A stretch of 64,000 bases of DNA. Source: Paludibacter sp. GTDB lineage: Bacteria; Bacteroidota; Bacteroidia; Bacteroidales; Paludibacteraceae. Position 1 is the stretch's first letter; each line of letters opens with the position of its first letter. The notes under the pieces were generated by a model. It did not search any database, had not been told where the DNA came from, and saw only the letters and a program-made list of their open reading frames with translations. The DNA lies in the NCBI GenBank assembly GCA_028710415.1, contig JAQTUE010000021.1:1-64000 (forward strand), read 5' to 3'. The position numbers were made by a program, and so were the translations under genes. This document shows positions 41,659 through 50,056 of the stretch, piece after piece.

Positions 41659-42210
41659 TTAAACAATATCGCACTTCACGTTCTCATCCGGTTTTGCATT
41701 GACAATTTCCTGCATAGTCGTCTTGAAATCGAGTTTCACTTTCTTATTTTTAATGAAATCAAGTGATACAATCAGATTACCTATGACGTGCAGAACTATT
41801 TTACTTTGATCCACAAGTGCATAAGATATCAATGATAAGATGTAATTTTTATCAAATACTTTTGACGGATCAAAATTAACCTCAAAAGATATTTCAGAGA
41901 TCCCGTTTGACAATATCTTATATGCCTTATTTGACTTGACATTTGCTACCTTTTTTTCATTAAGGTAAACATCCAGGTTATATCCATTTATGATCAGGGT
42001 AAAATTCGATTTGTTCTGTAACTTGACAAATAGTTCGAACAGAAATGAATCCTTCTTAAAATGCCGTAATTGGATATTAGAGACCTTGTAACAATATTGC
42101 AAAGCAAGTTTGACCTGTTGTTTGTAATACAGATAAATGCCGGTAGCTATACTACCGACAGCAACGGTTACACCGCTCCAAATTAGGAATCTACGTAGGT
42201 TCGGGTTCAT
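41659..42210 (-). CDS. Membrane-anchored LEA14/WHy-type beta-sandwich protein
   Basis: 183 aa. One N-terminal membrane helix (7-27); then a LEA14/water-stress-like beta sandwich: 'FELFVKLQNKSNFTLIINGYNLDVYLN' and 'SNGISEISFEVNFD'. In LEA14-type proteins this Ig-like fold is a membrane-surface or stress domain. Here it probably faces out from the viral or cell membrane. Overlaps the next gene by 4 bases. Confidence 0.7.
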   Translation of the reverse strand: MNPNLRRFLIWSGVTVAVGSIATGIYLYYKQQVKLALQYCYKVSNIQLRHFKKDSFLFELFVKLQNKSNFTLIINGYNLDVYLNEKKVANVKSNKAYKILSNGISEISFEVNFDPSKVFDKNYILSLISYALVDQSKIVLHVIGNLIVSLDFIKNKKVKLDFKTTMQEIVNAKPDENVKCDIV

Positions 42211-43601
42211 GATCTTGATCTTTTAATTGCTCTTATTGTAAAATATCCGATACCCAATACACCAGCAATAATTCCGACCCATCCCCAACCCGGGATACCG
42301 CCTGCACCTTCATTAAAATCCCTCAGAAATTCAGGAGTAGCGTTAGCGGCTTCTGCTGCAACTGCGGCATCAAATTCTGCTTGTGTACGTGCTGCATCTT
42401 CATCAATTATACTCTCGCTTTCAGCGTCCATTTCCGCAGGTTTCCCAGCAATACCTTTAATAGCTGCTATAACACCCGATGCAATTCCAACCCATGCTGC
42501 GACAGCTGCAGCGGTAACAGGACCGAAAAATCCATCTTCATCAGGTGCTTTAAAATACATTTCCTGTATTAAAGAACCATCTGCATTTGAAAACTTTTTT
42601 ATTTTTGCTAAAAATGCTTTCTTTTTTGATCCACTTTTAATTGCGCTATCGAATTTAGCCCTGTTCCCCCCGATTTTATACCATAAATCACGGACTTTCT
42701 TCCATCTTGCAGCATCATTAGCATTACCCTTTTCCCCTGATTCCTTTATATTTTGAAGATATTTTGAAAATCCAAACACGTTAATCAGCGCGAGTGATAA
42801 AAATGCTGCTCTGGGAAGTGCCAAATTGAATGTTTTAAATAATTGCCCCGCCTTTTCAGCAATGACATCGGCTTTTGCCTCAACCTTTTCGGCTTTTTTT
42901 TCAATTTTTTCAGATAACTTCTGCCCGGGCTTTGTCAGATTCAGTCCACCGGTTGTAACGGTTGCTACAACTTTCCGGCCCAGTGGCTCGGTCAGTCCTC
43001 CGGTCAATACCGCCTTAGCAACTTGTTTGAAAGTGACTTTCGGCACCTTGAATCCTGAAGCTAATTCATAGAAGGCTGCGAGCTCGTCATGTAATTCCTG
43101 ATTCTTAGCCGCATCGGCTTTATCCAGTTCCGCTTTCAGGTATTTTGATAACTCGCTACTGGTGGAAGCATGCCAGGTTTCTCCTGTTTGTAACAGTTTA
43201 CCCATCTCAGCTACCGTGATCATTCCCGGAATGGGTTTGTCTGGCCTGTATTTTATAGGAACTTTACGCTTTGTAACAAGCTGATTGAACATATCCAAAT
43301 ATTTTTTAACATCTGGATGTGTAAGCTTATTTTGTTTTTTTAATTCCTGATAAAACCCATCCAGATAAACAAGCGCGGCCAATACGCCCCAACGGTCCGC
43401 TTTCTCATTTACCCCGGTCCAATCGATGATATTCAGGAACAATCCATCAGGCTCAACCGGTGTCCTGGTGACCTTGTGCATAAATTCACCATTTGCTCCG
43501 TAGAATTCGGAAACATTAAAGTCATAATCTCTTTTTACAGCTCCATAAGGTATTGACATCCGGATTTTATTACCAGGCGTGTTGAAATTCATAGATTTCA
43601 T
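42207..43601 (-). CDS. Large minor virion protein with C-terminal membrane segment
   Basis: 464 aa from the ATG at 43601, four bases after the preceding stop. Helical N-terminal two-thirds (with a Lys/Glu-rich, coiled-coil segment around 225-255), hydrophobic regions at 270-285 and 375-395, acidic Ala-rich stretch, and a C-terminal membrane helix (about 440-458) ending in a basic tail. No enzymatic motif. Confidence 0.65.
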   Translation of the reverse strand: MKSMNFNTPGNKIRMSIPYGAVKRDYDFNVSEFYGANGEFMHKVTRTPVEPDGLFLNIIDWTGVNEKADRWGVLAALVYLDGFYQELKKQNKLTHPDVKKYLDMFNQLVTKRKVPIKYRPDKPIPGMITVAEMGKLLQTGETWHASTSSELSKYLKAELDKADAAKNQELHDELAAFYELASGFKVPKVTFKQVAKAVLTGGLTEPLGRKVVATVTTGGLNLTKPGQKLSEKIEKKAEKVEAKADVIAEKAGQLFKTFNLALPRAAFLSLALINVFGFSKYLQNIKESGEKGNANDAARWKKVRDLWYKIGGNRAKFDSAIKSGSKKKAFLAKIKKFSNADGSLIQEMYFKAPDEDGFFGPVTAAAVAAWVGIASGVIAAIKGIAGKPAEMDAESESIIDEDAARTQAEFDAAVAAEAANATPEFLRDFNEGAGGIPGWGWVGIIAGVLGIGYFTIRAIKRSRS

Positions 43602-43605
43602 ATCA

Positions 43606-44289
43606 TTAAATTTTAAATTTATACATACCCTTGCCTTTGCCAGCAATAAATGTAACGAGCGATGCAGCAACAAGTAATAACGCAATTCCTAATCCATTGC
43701 CCTGTTTTTCTGTGGGTTTATATTCTGTAGATCCTTCCCCGGTAGCCGGGAAAAATCGTATTTCTTCCAATTCTCTATAATCCTCCGAAGGATCCCCGTC
43801 CCATGTCGGGATTTCATCAGGTTCCCGAAAGCCAAGTTCTTTGATTACAACATTAAAAATATTGCTCTTATTGGCTTTATCGAGCATTTTAGTATAACTC
43901 AATATTTCCCGATCCTTTTTGTTAATATTGAGTGTTAACCTTACAAAGGTATTGCCTTCGATCGTATAATTAATGTATGTGTTTTCATCAATAGAAAACT
44001 TTTTGGCATCCACCCCTTTAATGGTATTATTGAGCTGATAAATGCTGAGCGGGGGAACATTTATCAGGCTTTTTTCATCACCGTTCAAGGCTCTTTTTAT
44101 AAATTCAATTGGTTGCTGTACTTGTGAGGTATTAAGACTGAAAATATCTACAGAATCAACTACTAATGGCTCATTACCGGTTGTAGCCAATAATTGATTA
44201 ACCGTACCGATGCCATTCTGTTCTTGCAAAGTGACATCTGTACCGCCTACGTTGTTTACGCTAATCAATATTGCTGTGTATGTTGCCAT
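43606..44289 (-). CDS. Structural protein with C-terminal membrane helix
   Basis: 227 aa. Beta-rich N terminus (YTAILISVNNVGGTDVTLQ), then mixed alpha/beta, an acidic linker, a membrane helix at about 199-215 and a short basic C terminus. Shares one base with the upstream propeller gene, suggesting coupled expression and a common spike complex. Confidence 0.65.
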   Translation of the reverse strand: MATYTAILISVNNVGGTDVTLQEQNGIGTVNQLLATTGNEPLVVDSVDIFSLNTSQVQQPIEFIKRALNGDEKSLINVPPLSIYQLNNTIKGVDAKKFSIDENTYINYTIEGNTFVRLTLNINKKDREILSYTKMLDKANKSNIFNVVIKELGFREPDEIPTWDGDPSEDYRELEEIRFFPATGEGSTEYKPTEKQGNGLGIALLLVAASLVTFIAGKGKGMYKFKI

Positions 44290-45587
44290 TATATTGAATA
44301 TGCTAATATTCCACCATCTGTTCCAATAGTACCAGCTGACCAGCCTAACTGAGTTGTTACCATGGATACTGAAAACATCGCAAATGTTGTTACGGTTAGG
44401 GCCTCTTCTATCCAGTTAGCGCCACCATCAATAGTTTTAAGAATTGTGATATTATTTATCCCGTCCGAACCAACAGCCCAGCCATTATTTATGTCAGTGA
44501 AAGATATCGAATACAAAGTACCGGCCACTACCGGCGATACCTGGGGTGACCAAAGAACCCCGCCGTTAGTCGTACTGATTATAACCATGTTTGAGGCCCC
44601 GTCAGATCCGACAGCCCAACCATTACTTGCATCAGTGAAAAATAAACCGCTTAAATTTCCGGCCACTACCGGCGAAACCTGCGTAGTCCAGAGAACCCCA
44701 CCATTAGCCGTGGTAACTATGACAATATTTCCACCTGAAGCGCCGACGGCCCAGCCATTATTTACATCAGTAAAAATCACACCGGTTAAGTTTCCGGCCA
44801 CTACCGGCGAAACCTGGGTGGTCCATAAAGCTCCACCGTTAGCCGTGGTAACTATGACAATATTTGAGGCCCCGTCCGATCCGACAGCCCATCCATTGTT
44901 CGCGTCAATGAAAAATACGCTATCTAAGAATCCGGCCACTACCGGCGAAACCTGGGTGGTCCATAAAGCTCCACCGTTAGCCGTGGTAAGTATTATAATA
45001 TTTCCGGCTGAACTGCCAACAGCCCAACCGGTATTCGCATCAATGAAATGTACGCTATATAATACTCCGGCCACTACCGGTGATACCTGTGGTGTCCAGG
45101 TTGCACCCCCATTGATTGTTTTCAGGATTTTGATATTCAAAGCCCCATCCTGTCCGACAGCCCAACCAGTAGAGGCATTGACAAAATCAATACCAAGTAG
45201 GAATCCACCTACCATAGGTGTGACCTGCTGGGCCCATACAGGAGATCCATTTATATCGAGAGTTTGGGTAATAGCCTGGGAAAAAACATTGAATACATTA
45301 CCGTTAATAGCATCAGAAAAAGCTACCTCCCAAATCCCGGCCCCGAGATCTGTCATAATCGAGGCTAATTCATAAGGAGTTGTTATCCCGGTCGTCGTGT
45401 ATGTTATGACTCCGGAAGACAATGTAATAGTAAATGTGATGTTTGCGGGATAAGTGGCCTGATATGGTGTTACAAATTGATATTTACTCGTCTTTTGCGC
45501 TTCCTGTGACAATGGACTAAATAATGTCAAAGTCTGCGCTTGCGGGCTGTTATTCTGCAAGGCAATATCAAATTGAAAATCGGCCAT
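44289..45587 (-). CDS. Seven-bladed Asp-box propeller without the attachment domain
   Basis: 432 aa. The first 120 residues are a different beta domain (FDIALQNNSPQAQTLTLFSP); from about 125, seven blades with 'NGWAVGSDG' and 'GGALW' repeats, very regular at both protein and DNA level. The fourth propeller protein of the window, but with another N terminus, so it probably attaches to the virion through its membrane-bound neighbours. Confidence 0.82.
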   Translation of the reverse strand: MADFQFDIALQNNSPQAQTLTLFSPLSQEAQKTSKYQFVTPYQATYPANITFTITLSSGVITYTTTGITTPYELASIMTDLGAGIWEVAFSDAINGNVFNVFSQAITQTLDINGSPVWAQQVTPMVGGFLLGIDFVNASTGWAVGQDGALNIKILKTINGGATWTPQVSPVVAGVLYSVHFIDANTGWAVGSSAGNIIILTTANGGALWTTQVSPVVAGFLDSVFFIDANNGWAVGSDGASNIVIVTTANGGALWTTQVSPVVAGNLTGVIFTDVNNGWAVGASGGNIVIVTTANGGVLWTTQVSPVVAGNLSGLFFTDASNGWAVGSDGASNMVIISTTNGGVLWSPQVSPVVAGTLYSISFTDINNGWAVGSDGINNITILKTIDGGANWIEEALTVTTFAMFSVSMVTTQLGWSAGTIGTDGGILAYSI

Positions 45588-45590
45588 AAA

Positions 45591-46364
45591 TTAGGCATAT
45601 TTAACTGAAAATATCTTATTATCGAAATCGTTAACATATTTGATGAATAAATTCATCCGTTTCCTGTTCAAATCAGTATCTGCGCGATAGAAAATGTTCG
45701 AAAATACATTTATCAGATCAATTCTTGGATAACCAAGAGCCAGGTAAATCGTTGCGGCATGCTTATCTGCTTCTGTCTCACTTGATACATCATGATTAGC
45801 ATAAACATGGCAGAATTCATGCAGTAATACGGCTATTCGGCTCGGGACAGTGTACTTGTTGAATTTACGTTTCGACACTTCAACAAGTCCACTGCTAGCC
45901 GATATGCGAGCCGGAGTATTAAGTACCTTGCTATTGGTATGCGAAGTAATTTCGCTCAGATAAGTGATTTTGTACTCACGCGTCTTGTTATAATACTCGC
46001 CTGGTGATAGATATCCGGCCCTCTCTGCAAATTCTTGAGTGAATGTGATGAATCTGGCTATACCTGGATTCCCAAAGTCAAATACTGACATTTGGGTCTG
46101 CAACGGTATTACTGCTTTATGTACCAGTGAAAACCCGTCATCATTTCCATTCTCATTTACAACTGTTATCTTAGAAAGCTCCGGACTCTGTGGCATACGG
46201 ATAAGAAAATCTTCAATGCCCTGCATCTTGTTATAACGATCTGTGTACTTCGTATTTGGACGAAGTGCATCTTCACATCGGATAAACACAGTTACAGGAT
46301 CATTGGCCTTCAAAGTCAGTTTAATAACTAAAGGCATCCGATTTGATCTATATTTCAAGATCAT
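45591..46364 (-). CDS. Putative zinc metalloprotease
   Basis: 257 aa. A zincin motif 'LLHEFCHVYANH' (HExxH; about residues 190-201), followed eleven residues later by 'SSETEADKHAATI', whose Glu could be the third zinc ligand. This pattern is typical of gluzincins and of phage structural zinc proteases. It may process virion proteins or assist entry; N-terminal part (strand-rich) unrecognised. No signal peptide. Confidence 0.75.
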   Translation of the reverse strand: MILKYRSNRMPLVIKLTLKANDPVTVFIRCEDALRPNTKYTDRYNKMQGIEDFLIRMPQSPELSKITVVNENGNDDGFSLVHKAVIPLQTQMSVFDFGNPGIARFITFTQEFAERAGYLSPGEYYNKTREYKITYLSEITSHTNSKVLNTPARISASSGLVEVSKRKFNKYTVPSRIAVLLHEFCHVYANHDVSSETEADKHAATIYLALGYPRIDLINVFSNIFYRADTDLNRKRMNLFIKYVNDFDNKIFSVKYA

Positions 46365-46365
46365 T

Positions 46366-46557
46366 TTACGCCTTTATTTTCATAAATTTAGCGAGTGCAA
46401 AGGCGGCTCCAACGCCAATAATAGTACCAGCAAGAAATATCTTCTTGTCAGAACCAATTTTGGAATTGGTATACATGGATTCTGCTACCACGTTAGCACT
46501 AACCACGATTACGAAAACTCCGGCGGCTGCCAGCGCAAGTCTTACATTCGGATTCAT
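46366..46557 (-). CDS. Small membrane protein with two segments
   Basis: 63 aa with two hydrophobic helices (about 6-25 and 40-58) and a short charged loop. Its stop is separated from the protease start by one base. A probable minor virion membrane protein. Confidence 0.6.
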   Translation of the reverse strand: MNPNVRLALAAAGVFVIVVSANVVAESMYTNSKIGSDKKIFLAGTIIGVGAAFALAKFMKIKA

Positions 46558-46567
46558 ACGCTGAGAA

Positions 46568-46705
46568 TTAGCCGATCCACTTGATACTCTTGGGGTCGCC
46601 GCCTTCTTTCTTAACCTTCTGTTTGTCCATTACTTTCTTGCCAAGAACTATGACTCCATAAATGGCAAACCCGACGGTTCCGATTCTGAGAGCTTTTTTC
46701 CACAT
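46568..46705 (-). CDS. Tiny single-pass membrane protein
   Basis: 45 aa: basic start, one hydrophobic helix (residues 6-21), then a Lys-rich tail ending GGDPKSIKWIG. It fits exactly between its neighbours on the same strand. Confidence 0.6.
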   Translation of the reverse strand: MWKKALRIGTVGFAIYGVIVLGKKVMDKQKVKKEGGDPKSIKWIG

Positions 46706-46767
46706 GATTTCTAATTTTTAAGTTAAACAATATTAATTGGTCCGGAATATCACCCCGGGAAGGTGTA

Positions 46768-47205
46768 CTATTTAATGATTGTTTTTACCGCTGTACCGGA
46801 ATCATCCGATATGAAAGGTGTATCAAGGTATACGTTATCCCAGTCCGGACCTTTTGTATATACATACCAAACCGGATATGTGCCATTATATACTTTCCCG
46901 GTCACTTTTACGGGATCCCCGACTTTAAAAAGTCCTTTCGGTTTAACTATAAGTATAGCCTTACTTTTTGTGGTATCCTTTACTACTTGGGTGAACTTGC
47001 CACCAGTACCAGAGGTAGCAGGCGAAGTGGCAGGCGCGGTTGTGGTTCCTGCACTTTCAGATCCGGGGACTTCGGAACCAGGAACGGCAGCTTCAGCCAT
47101 GGCCAAAGCATTTTTACGTTTTTTGTAAAACATAATACCTGCTATCCCTATAAGTAATGCTGAACCAGCGATTACTATCCATGTTGTTTTGCTTAGTTTT
47201 TTCAT
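46768..47205 (-). CDS. Membrane-anchored protein with a C-terminal beta domain
   Basis: 145 aa. N-terminal membrane helix (about 8-27), an Ala/Thr/Ser-rich linker (36-70), and a C-terminal domain ('AILIVKPKGLFKVGDPVKV', 'YPVWYVYTKGPDWDNVYLDTPF') that is paralogous to the C terminus of the next protein (388 aa). Probably a short stalked spike in the viral membrane. Confidence 0.7.
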   Translation of the reverse strand: MKKLSKTTWIVIAGSALLIGIAGIMFYKKRKNALAMAEAAVPGSEVPGSESAGTTTAPATSPATSGTGGKFTQVVKDTTKSKAILIVKPKGLFKVGDPVKVTGKVYNGTYPVWYVYTKGPDWDNVYLDTPFISDDSGTAVKTIIK

Positions 47206-48368
47206 ATCATTTTGATTGAAAGAGTTCCTGAATCATTACCCCGGAAATTTGTGTCAACGTATACGTTATCGCAATGAGGAAGCTTATGGTATACCATCCA
47301 TACTCTGTATAAACCGTCATATAGCGGACTGTTTACGCTTACCCAGTCACCAACATTAAATTTACCTTTATCGGTCACCCTTAGAATAGCCTTATTTTTA
47401 GACTGATCTTTTATAACCTCAGTAAATACGCTATAATCACCATCAGCCTTTTTTGTTTTTGAGGTAAGTTTTGAAGCCAATGAAGCCGGTTTTGCAGCCG
47501 GTTTTACAACGGGAGCTGGTTTTGTAGCCGGTTTTACAACGGTAGCCGGTTTTGCAGCTGGCTTTACAACGGTTGCTGGTTTTGCAGCTGGTTTTACAAC
47601 GGTAGCCGGTTTTGCAGCGATTGTAACAGCCGGTTTAGCGGTTGTAGTCGGCTTTACAACAGTAGTTGATGGTTTTACTGTGGTAGAAGGCGGTCGAACT
47701 GTGGTCTGAGCGGTACCCGGTTTAAGCGCGGTCGATACCGGTGGTTTTTTGGGTACGAGCAGATCATTTGCCACAGTTTGGCTCATTGTTGCCGGCTTAT
47801 TTAACAGACTAGCAGATTTCGGAGTATATGAGACACTCGATGAACCAGCAGTCGTGGCCGGTTTGGTTACGGCCGGCTTTGGTGCAGTCGTTGTGGCCGG
47901 TTTGCTTACGGCCGGCTTTGGCGCTGTCGTTGTGGCCGGTTTAGTTACGGCCGGCTTTGGCGTTGTCGTTGTAGCTGGTTTGGTTACGGCCGGCTTTGGC
48001 GCTGTCGTTGTAGCCGGTTTTATTGCAGTTGATACCGGTGGCTTCGGTGCTGTCGTTGTGGCTGTGCTCTTTAATTTGGTTGATGGCGATACATTAGGTG
48101 CCTCCAATGCACTTGATAGACCAGCTCCGGCAGTTTTTATGCTCTCCATGGCTTTCTCTGCCAATGAAGGCGTTTCTGCAGGGGTTTCACTGCTAGCAGC
48201 CCCGCCGCCACCACCACCGCCAGATATCTCACCGGCTTGTTCAGCTCCCGACTGAGGTTCTTCGGCACCAGGTTCAGTACTTTTCTTGGTAAAATACCAA
48301 TAAGCGCCACCCAAAAGTAATATGGCGCCACCAACAATGCCAAACCATATTTTTTTATTAATTTTCAT
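47202..48368 (-). CDS. Membrane-anchored stalk protein with Pro/Thr-rich repeats
   Basis: 388 aa. N-terminal membrane helix (8-27), then a long stalk: first 'KPATTTAPKPAVT' units (39 bp each), later 'KPATVVKPAA' units (30 bp each). The last 80 residues are the same domain as in the previous gene ('AILRVTDKGKFNVGDWVSV', 'YRVWMVYHKLPHCDNVYVDT'). The repeat region should be a rigid rod, so this is plausibly a long virion spike. Confidence 0.75.
   Translation of the reverse strand: MKINKKIWFGIVGGAILLLGGAYWYFTKKSTEPGAEEPQSGAEQAGEISGGGGGGGAASSETPAETPSLAEKAMESIKTAGAGLSSALEAPNVSPSTKLKSTATTTAPKPPVSTAIKPATTTAPKPAVTKPATTTTPKPAVTKPATTTAPKPAVSKPATTTAPKPAVTKPATTAGSSSVSYTPKSASLLNKPATMSQTVANDLLVPKKPPVSTALKPGTAQTTVRPPSTTVKPSTTVVKPTTTAKPAVTIAAKPATVVKPAAKPATVVKPAAKPATVVKPATKPAPVVKPAAKPASLASKLTSKTKKADGDYSVFTEVIKDQSKNKAILRVTDKGKFNVGDWVSVNSPLYDGLYRVWMVYHKLPHCDNVYVDTNFRGNDSGTLSIKMI
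47484..47618 (-). repeat. 30-bp tandem repeats in the stalk gene
   Basis: About four units of 30 bases encoding KPATVVKPAA, with silent and a few replacement changes. Confidence 0.8.
47851..48030 (-). repeat. 39-bp tandem repeats in the stalk gene
   Basis: Units start near 47854, 47893, 47932 and 47971 and encode a KPATTTAPKPAVT-type segment. Confidence 0.8.
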
Positions 48369-48829
48369 TACGCAGCTTTTTTAGCCCTTCTTATAATGTA
48401 AATTGCAGTTACGGTTGCAGCCAGAAACAATACACCTCCAACTGCATATGCTACTCCTGGTTTCATGCCCAGGATACGTTTTTCTTGTAACATTTCGCCA
48501 GGTATTTTTCCGGCATCCGTTGTGGCGGCTGCAGAGTCTGTTTTACCGGCTACAGTTTTCTGAAGAGTTTTTGTGCCAACATTTTTCAATGCATCAATGA
48601 GCTTTTTTCCGAATGTAGAACCAGTGGCATCACCTTCGGCACTCATGGTAGCTTTCATTACCCATCTTTTATTCAGCCATTCGGGGAAAAGCATTTGGCC
48701 AGTAATTTTACCTGCGTTAATTTTGGACTGGTACATATCCTTTTCAGAATTTAACCAATCTTTAAATTTAACACCCTGTTCGGCGGTTCCAGATAACTGG
48801 TAGAGCTGATTTGCAGAAAGTATGCTCAT
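48368..48829 (-). CDS. Structural protein with C-terminal membrane helix
   Basis: 153 aa. Soluble N terminus with 'FKDWLNSEKDMYQSKINAG', a low-complexity Ala/Thr part, then a membrane helix at about 128-146 and a short basic tail (RRAKKAA). Stop and next start share one base. Probable minor virion membrane protein. Confidence 0.65.
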   Translation of the reverse strand: MSILSANQLYQLSGTAEQGVKFKDWLNSEKDMYQSKINAGKITGQMLFPEWLNKRWVMKATMSAEGDATGSTFGKKLIDALKNVGTKTLQKTVAGKTDSAAATTDAGKIPGEMLQEKRILGMKPGVAYAVGGVLFLAATVTAIYIIRRAKKAA

Positions 48830-48845
48830 ATAGCTTTTTTTTAAA

Positions 48846-49544
48846 TTACTGACTTATAGGTGTAGTGTTTACCGGAGGGGCAGATAAATGAGCCGGAGAT
48901 CCGGAATCTTTTTTTGTTGCCAGAAGATATATGATATATCCTAATCCACCAGCAAGAATAAGAGCGCCGATAACTTTCAATACGACATATTTTGGTTTCG
49001 TTTTATCAGCCGATTTCATTTCATTGAGCTTCAATCTTTCTGACAATTGCTGATCATTAGCGACTTTATTGGCATTGTTTTTAGAGAATAGATTCTTTAT
49101 GCCGTCTGCTATGATATTGCTTGCCCCTTCCTGAATATCCGGATTGCTGATTATCGCCGATAATATCTGACCGGTCTTTGTTTGTTCTTTCTCGGGGACC
49201 TTTCCTACTTTAATAATACCGACATCACCCAAGGCGTTTAAAACACCCTTAACCTTACTCTCATCGACTTGGTTCTTTACTATCTTATCCGAAAAGAACC
49301 TTATAACCTTATCATTTCCATTTGTGATTTCTTTGACTACATAGGATTTTATGTAATCATTGTTATCCTTGTAGGTAACGTTTATGCCTATTCCGCGTAA
49401 TCTGTCAACGACACTTTTTTTATCGTCAACAATGATCCTGGCAATTTCATCAATGAGAATTTGGTTCTCCATGAATTTATCCTGGTAACCAATCGCATTA
49501 AAGAAATTTTCCGTAAAATCGTGTCTCGCGAATATCATTCCCAT
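48846..49544 (-). CDS. Structural protein with C-terminal membrane helix
   Basis: 232 aa. Mostly helical soluble part (residues 1-185), a membrane helix near 194-213 and a Ser/Pro-rich C-terminal end (SPAHLSAPPVNTTP). An alternative ATG at 49472 would remove 24 residues. Function not recognised. Confidence 0.6.
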   Translation of the reverse strand: MGMIFARHDFTENFFNAIGYQDKFMENQILIDEIARIIVDDKKSVVDRLRGIGINVTYKDNNDYIKSYVVKEITNGNDKVIRFFSDKIVKNQVDESKVKGVLNALGDVGIIKVGKVPEKEQTKTGQILSAIISNPDIQEGASNIIADGIKNLFSKNNANKVANDQQLSERLKLNEMKSADKTKPKYVVLKVIGALILAGGLGYIIYLLATKKDSGSPAHLSAPPVNTTPISQ

Positions 49545-49546
49545 GG

Positions 49547-49987
49547 CTATGATCGTTTTGCATTGATAACTGTCGTCACAATGATGGTTACCATGATCGA
49601 TGCTAATACTACTGAACCTCCAATAATAAGAGCATTGGTAACTTTTTCGGATACATCTTTATTTACCGGAGGTTGCGCTACTGCATCGGCCGATAGTTTT
49701 TTTGCAAATGGGCAGCCGGCACAATTCAGAAATTCACCATTGGGCTCTTTGATACCTGTCGCATTCGTATTAGCTTTAAAATAATCACTAAACGCTTGAA
49801 AATCCGGATGCAGTGGGAGCATTTCATTAAAAGCTTTTTCCCCATGTCGGCTAACATACTCAGCAAGGAGCCTGGAAACTTCTTTATAATTTTTGGGTAC
49901 ATTGTCATATCCGTTTCGCAATAATAAATCACGGACTGCATCAGGATGAGACCACGTGGTTAATAAAAAGATATTGGGCGTTTGCAT
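49547..49987 (-). CDS. Structural protein with C-terminal membrane helix
   Basis: 146 aa. N-terminal helical domain ('LLRNGYDNVPKNYKEVSRLLAEYVSRHG', then a 'CAGCPF' cysteine pair around residue 90) and a C-terminal membrane helix (about 118-140). Minor virion membrane protein by context. Confidence 0.65.
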   Translation of the reverse strand: MQTPNIFLLTTWSHPDAVRDLLLRNGYDNVPKNYKEVSRLLAEYVSRHGEKAFNEMLPLHPDFQAFSDYFKANTNATGIKEPNGEFLNCAGCPFAKKLSADAVAQPPVNKDVSEKVTNALIIGGSVVLASIMVTIIVTTVINAKRS

Positions 49988-50010
49988 GGCGTTTTGTTTT
50001 TTGAACCTTA

Positions 50011-50040
50011 AAAAAGGGAAGCCATAAGACTTCCCTTTTT
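50011..50040 (-). terminator. Strong terminator after the putative capsid gene
   Basis: Perfect 11-bp stem (AAAAAGGGAAG with CTTCCCTTTTT), 8-base loop, with T tract inside the stem as read leftwards. It separates the capsid gene from the downstream structural genes. Confidence 0.85.
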
Positions 50041-50056
50041 CTTAAGTTCAATTGGT

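Noticed and set aside
44362..45375. A 337-codon plus-strand frame antisense to the propeller gene (also similar ones at 34419-35348, 47749-48255, 30385, 31599)
   Set aside because: They mirror the repeats of the sense genes and lack any independent motif or start signal.
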